Shown one piece after another: positions 60,744 through 64,000 of a stretch of DNA of 64,000 bases (the first letter of the stretch is position 1; every line of letters starts with the position of its first letter). The translations under genes and the position numbers were made by a program. The stretch lies in contig NZ_CP114599.1 of NCBI RefSeq assembly GCF_027286305.1, forward strand, positions 4,198,001 through 4,262,000. Direction: 5' to 3'. Origin of the DNA: Phenylobacterium sp. NIBR 498073 (GTDB lineage Bacteria; Pseudomonadota; Alphaproteobacteria; Caulobacterales; Caulobacteraceae). Under the pieces are notes generated by a model. It saw nothing but the letters and a program-made list of their open reading frames with translations. It did not search any database and was not told where the DNA came from.

Positions 60744-61280
60744 ATGTCGCTCGACGCCCTGCGCGAGACGCTGCCCGCCTACGCCAAGGACCTCAGCCTC
60801 AACCTGTCGAGCCTGGCCAACGAGACCCTGCTCACCGACCAGCAGAAGTGGGGCGCCTTCGTCGCCTCGGCCCACGCGGTGGGGGTGCCGGCGGTGATCA
60901 AGGCGGTCGACGCCGCCGCCGCGGCCGCCGGCCTCTCGGCGGAAGCGGCGACCGCGGCCAAGGCCGCCGCCGCCATCATGGGCATGAACAACGTCTACTA
61001 CCGCTCGCTGCACCTGCTCTCGAACCCCGAGTACAAGACCCTGCCGGCCAAGCTGCGGATGAACATCCTGGCCAACCCGGGCGTCGAGAAGGTCGATTTC
61101 GAGATGTGGTCGACCGCCGTCTCGGCGATCAACGGCTGCGGCATGTGCCTGGACGCCCACGAGTCCGAGCTGAAGAAGCACAGCGTGCCCAACACTTCGA
61201 TCCAGGCGATGCTGCGCATCGGCGCGGTGGTCAACGCCGTCAGCCGCGTGATCGCCGCCGAGGCCGCCTCGGCCGCCTGA
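60744..61280 (+). CDS. ahpD: Alkylhydroperoxidase AhpD
   Basis: A 178-residue helical alkylhydroperoxidase that recycles AhpC. The active-site CxxC is C132-x-x-C135 in INGCGMCLDAHE; E120 and H139 match the mycobacterial proton-relay residues Glu118 and His137. The mycobacterial His132 is a methionine (M134) here. The ATG at 60744 has GGAGA upstream. It is co-oriented with ahpC and thus part of the OxyR-controlled module. Confidence 0.95.
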   Translation: MSLDALRETLPAYAKDLSLNLSSLANETLLTDQQKWGAFVASAHAVGVPAVIKAVDAAAAAAGLSAEAATAAKAAAAIMGMNNVYYRSLHLLSNPEYKTLPAKLRMNILANPGVEKVDFEMWSTAVSAINGCGMCLDAHESELKKHSVPNTSIQAMLRIGAVVNAVSRVIAAEAASAA

Positions 61281-61307
61281 CGCCGATCGGCATCGATCGA
61301 CCTCCTT

Positions 61308-61348
61308 TCCGCCCGCCCGGCCCATAGCCAGGCGGGCGGAATCATTTT
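61308..61348 (+). terminator. Terminator after ahpD
   Basis: TCCGCCCGCC (61308-61317) and GGCGGGCGGA (61331-61340) form a perfect 10-bp stem with a 13-base loop, followed by ATCATTTT. It lies 27 bases after the ahpD stop. Confidence 0.85.
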
Positions 61349-61377
61349 CCGAATGCCGCCTCCACCCGGGAGCCGCC

Positions 61378-61962
61378 ATGTCCGTGTCAGACCGTATCCG
61401 CGTGCGCGACGTGCGCCTGCTGTCCGACAACTGGTACGTGCTGAAGGCCACGACCTTCGACTGGCGGCGGGCCGACGGAAGCTGGCAGACCCAGAGCCGC
61501 GAGACCTACGACCGCGGCAACGGCGCGGCGCTGCTGCCCTACAATCTCGCCGCCCGCACGGTCGTCCTGACCCGGCAGTTCCGCTATCCCGCCTATGTGA
61601 ACGGCTACGACGACCTGCTGATCGAGGCCCCCGCCGGCCTGCTCGACAACGCCTCGCCCGAGGAACGCATCCGCGCCGAGGTCGAGGAGGAGACCGGCTA
61701 CCGGCTGGGCGAGATCCGCAAGATCTTCGAATGCTTCATGAGCCCCGGCTCGGTGACCGAGAAGCTGCACTTCTTCGTCGGCGAATACGACGCGGCCATG
61801 CGGGTCGGCGACGGCGGCGGGCTGGAGACCGAGGGCGAGGAGATCGCCGTCCTGGAGCTGCCGTTCGATCAGGCGATGACGATGATCGGCACGGGCGAGA
61901 TCGCCGACGCCAAGACCATCATGCTGCTGCAGTACGCCGCGCTGAACATCTTCAGGTCCTAG
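61378..61962 (+). CDS. nudK: NUDIX hydrolase, GDP-mannose pyrophosphatase NudK type
   Basis: A 194-residue NUDIX enzyme of the NudK/ADP-ribose pyrophosphatase group. A domain-swapping N-terminal strand region (VRDVRLLSDNWYVLKATTF) precedes the core. The Nudix box is AGLLDNASPEERIRAEVEEE followed by TGYRLG, close to NudK. MSPGSVTEKLHFFVGEY is the typical region after it. It should hydrolyse GDP-mannose or a related sugar nucleotide; the exact substrate is inferred. Its stop shares CTAG with the convergent MocR gene. Confidence 0.88.
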   Translation: MSVSDRIRVRDVRLLSDNWYVLKATTFDWRRADGSWQTQSRETYDRGNGAALLPYNLAARTVVLTRQFRYPAYVNGYDDLLIEAPAGLLDNASPEERIRAEVEEETGYRLGEIRKIFECFMSPGSVTEKLHFFVGEYDAAMRVGDGGGLETEGEEIAVLELPFDQAMTMIGTGEIADAKTIMLLQYAALNIFRS

Positions 61963-63410
61963 ACGCCGAGCGCCCGCGCCAGCCGCGTCACGCCCGGCGC
62001 CATCATCCGCTCCGGAAAGCCGGAGAAGCCGAGCATCAGTCCCTGCCGGGGCGGCGCCTGGCGATAGAGCCGGCTGATCGCCCGCACGCTGACCCCGCCG
62101 GCGGCGGCCGCAGCCTCGACCTCAAGGTCCGAGCCGCCCCCCTTCAGATAGGCGATCAGGGTCATGCCCTGGTCGGGGACGTCGACCTCCAGCAGATCGC
62201 CGAGCTGGCTCTCCAGCGCGCCGGCCAACGCGTCGCGCTGGGCCTTGTAGGCCAGCCGCCGGCGGCGGATGTGGGCGGCGAAATGGCCCTCGCGGAAGAA
62301 GTCCAGCACGATCGCCTGGGTCAGGGTCGGCGGCTGGCGGTCCATCAGCTGGCGGGCGTTGGCCAGGGCCCCGGCCAGCGGCTTGGGCGCGACCATGTAG
62401 CCCATGCGCAGGCCCGGAAAGAGCGCCTTGTTGAGGGTGCCGACATAGATCACCCGCTCGCCGCCATCGAGGCCCTGCAGCGATTCCAGCGGCGGGCCGG
62501 AATAGCGGAACTCCGAGGCGTAGTCGTCCTCGACGATCCAGGCGCCGGCCGCCCGCGCCCAGGCCAGCAGCTCCATCCGCCGGCCCATCGAGAGGGTCAT
62601 GCCCAGCGGATACTGGTGCGAGGGGGTCACGAAGGCCACGCGCGCATCCGCCGCCACCTCGACCCCGGCGGCGACCACGATCCCGTGGCGGTCGACCGGG
62701 GCGTGGAAGATGTCGGCCCCCATCGCCGCCAGGGCGTGACGGGTGGCCGGATAGCCGGGGTCCTCCATCCACACCCGGTCGCCGTCCTTCAGCAGAACCC
62801 GGGCGGCGATGTCGACCGCATGCTGGGCGCCGGCGGTGACGATCACCTGGTCGGGCTCGCAGATCACCCCGCGCGCGGCCCGCAGATAATCGCTGATCGC
62901 CGCGCGCAGGGCGCGGTCGCCGCGGGGGTCGGAATAGCCGAAGTGGACCGGATCGAGATGGCGCAGCGCCCGCCGGGTCGAGCGCGACCAGGCGTCCAGT
63001 GCGCGGGCGTCAAGCAGGGTGCGGCCGGTGGTGAACAGCCGCTGCTCGGGCTGCGGCGTCGGCAGCGCCGCCTCGTCCAGCTCGCGCACCCGCGCCGGCA
63101 CCAGCGCCGGCTCGTGCGAGCCGGGGGCGGCCGGCTTCAGCTCGGCGACGCCGGAGAGGTCGCCCGAGACATAGGTGCCCGAGCCCGGCCGCCCGATCGC
63201 GTAGCCCTCGGCCAGCAGCAGGTCGTAGGCGGCGACCACCGAGGCCCGCGCCACCCCCAACCGCCGCGCGAAGTCGCGGCTGGACGGCAGGCGTTCGCCC
63301 GGCTTCAGCGCGCTCTGCATGATCGCGCCGCGCACCTGGTCGTAGATCTGGCGGATGACCGGCTCGCCGGCCGTCGGTCCGCGCCAGGGATAGATGTCGG
63401 CCCAGCTCAT
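61959..63410 (-). CDS. MocR-type regulator: GntR wHTH fused to class I aminotransferase domain
   Basis: A 483-residue fusion. The N-terminal GntR wHTH (about 15-85; IRQIYDQVRGAIMQSALKPGERL, SSRDFARRLGVARASVVAAYDLL) is followed by a linker and a fold-type I aminotransferase domain (about 110-480). The PLP lysine is in GTLNKALFPGLRMGY, with VTPSHQYPLG and EDDYASEFRY in the cofactor site. MocR proteins use PLP or an aminoacyl-PLP adduct as signal. It is divergent from a PNPOx-like flavoprotein gene, so PdxR-like control of B6 metabolism is possible but unproven. The ATG at 63408-63410 is the conserved start. Confidence 0.92.
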   Translation of the reverse strand: MSWADIYPWRGPTAGEPVIRQIYDQVRGAIMQSALKPGERLPSSRDFARRLGVARASVVAAYDLLLAEGYAIGRPGSGTYVSGDLSGVAELKPAAPGSHEPALVPARVRELDEAALPTPQPEQRLFTTGRTLLDARALDAWSRSTRRALRHLDPVHFGYSDPRGDRALRAAISDYLRAARGVICEPDQVIVTAGAQHAVDIAARVLLKDGDRVWMEDPGYPATRHALAAMGADIFHAPVDRHGIVVAAGVEVAADARVAFVTPSHQYPLGMTLSMGRRMELLAWARAAGAWIVEDDYASEFRYSGPPLESLQGLDGGERVIYVGTLNKALFPGLRMGYMVAPKPLAGALANARQLMDRQPPTLTQAIVLDFFREGHFAAHIRRRRLAYKAQRDALAGALESQLGDLLEVDVPDQGMTLIAYLKGGGSDLEVEAAAAAGGVSVRAISRLYRQAPPRQGLMLGFSGFPERMMAPGVTRLARALGV

Positions 63411-63427
63411 CAGCGTGCTCCGTCCCA

Positions 63428-63487
63428 AGTGGTCTGAGCAAATAGCCAATACTGGATCGTCATGACAGTCCGCAAACGGACTAGACC
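63428..63487. promoter_or_regulatory. Repeats in the MocR / PNPOx-like divergent region
   Basis: AGTGGTCT (63428-63435) and ACTGGATC (63451-63458) are similar direct repeats 23 bases apart, about two DNA turns, as is typical for MocR sites. AGTCCG-CAAA-CGGACT (63467-63482) is a perfect hairpin, and GGTCT (63431-63435) is inverted as AGACC (63483-63487). The binding assignment is inferred from position. Confidence 0.5.
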
Positions 63488-63510
63488 GGCGGGCGAGAGG
63501 AGCGTGCCGC

Positions 63511-64000
63511 ATGAGCCAATTCACCCCGACCCCGCGCTCGCGCGCCCGGCGCAAGCCCGACCGCGCCGCCTATGACGAAGCCGCGGTGTTCGCCGTTCTC
63601 GACGCCGGCCTGCTGTGCCACGTCGGCTACGTGATCGACGGCCAGCCGTTCGTCACCCCGACCACCTACTGGCGCGAGGGCCGCAAGCTCTACTGGCACG
63701 GCTCGGCCGCCAGCCGGATGCTGAAGGCGCAAGGCTGCGGCCTGCCGGTCTGCGTGACGGTCACCCATGTCGACGGCCTGGTGCTGGCCCGTTCGGGCAT
63801 CGCCCACTCGATGAACTACCGCTCGGTGATGGCCTTCGGCCGCGCCCGGCTGATCGAGGGGCTGGCCGCCCGCCGCGCAGCGATGGAGGCGTTCATCGAC
63901 CGGCTCTACCCGGAGCGCTCGGCCGAACTGCGCCCGCCGACCGACAACGAGATCCTGCAAATCGGGCTGGTCGAGATGACCATCGAGGAGGCCAGCGCCA
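63511..64000 (+). CDS. PNPOx-like flavin-binding family protein (3' truncated by window edge)
   Basis: The first 163 residues of a pyridoxamine 5'-phosphate oxidase-like, FMN-binding split-barrel protein. It has VFAVLDAGLLCHVGYV, GQPFVTPTTYWREG, LYWHGSAASRMLK and VDGLVLARSGIAHSMNYRS, in the order seen in this family. No substrate can be assigned. AGAGGAGCG lies 7 bases before the ATG. It is divergent from the MocR gene and probably its target. The C-terminal end lies outside the window. Confidence 0.88.
   Translation, partial: MSQFTPTPRSRARRKPDRAAYDEAAVFAVLDAGLLCHVGYVIDGQPFVTPTTYWREGRKLYWHGSAASRMLKAQGCGLPVCVTVTHVDGLVLARSGIAHSMNYRSVMAFGRARLIEGLAARRAAMEAFIDRLYPERSAELRPPTDNEILQIGLVEMTIEEASA

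Overview
This is a GC-rich (roughly 68-70% by eye), densely packed chromosomal segment of an alphaproteobacterium. It most likely comes from Caulobacterales (Phenylobacterium/Caulobacter type). The support is the set of lineage-typical families (COQ9 beside rpsU, DUF2794, DUF1223, DUF2237, alphaproteobacterial-type PriA), several GTG starts, ATGA/GTGA gene overlaps, and a TonB-dependent receptor beside a phytase. I saw no phage, insertion sequence, conjugation gene, CRISPR array, rRNA or tRNA. The window reads as core genome plus small lineage-specific genes and non-coding repeats.

Layout. 1-7.6 kb: GNAT fragment, nucleotidyltransferase-like protein with thiD, SDR, folP, ftsH, rpsU, COQ9, dienoyl-CoA isomerase-like crotonase. 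7.6-13.4 kb: a MITE-like repeat, pentapeptide-repeat protein, CorA, secreted CHAP protein, a VOC/TetR divergent pair with a palindromic operator, TerC, a second repeat copy. 13.4-22.4 kb: priA, a small transaldolase, DUF484-xerC, SulP transporter, GNAT genes, and a divergent HxlR/fatty-acid desaturase pair. 22.4-42.1 kb: a TCA-cycle neighbourhood, all on the minus strand: lpdA, sucB, sucA, sucD, sucC, then mdh and acnA, with small unrelated genes between them. 42.3-46.7 kb: cytochrome c maturation genes ccmAB and ccmCDG, with an NTF2-like gene, a Spy-like gene and an ASCH-like gene between the two blocks; the last is translationally coupled to ccmC. 46.8-54.3 kb: MarR regulator, yciB-ftsY, TRIC-type channel, dapF-mtaB, prolyl oligopeptidase. 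54.3-58.0 kb: TonB-dependent receptor divergent from a beta-propeller phytase lipoprotein. 58.0-64.0 kb: DUF2218/PadR pair, the oxyR-ahpC-ahpD peroxide module with a readable OxyR box, a NudK-like hydrolase, and a MocR regulator divergent from a PNPOx-like flavoprotein.

The strongest non-gene signals are regulatory and repetitive. Six regulator genes (TetR, HxlR, MarR, PadR, OxyR, MocR) each sit next to an operator-like symmetric or iterated sequence. A roughly 120-140 bp palindromic intergenic element occurs three times complete and once as a half copy. Three convergent gene pairs end on the same palindromic CTAG. I found no clear multi-gene system of unknown type. The most under-described items are the repeat family, the ASCH-like protein coupled to ccmC, and a C-rich hairpin that could belong to an anti-Shine-Dalgarno small RNA.
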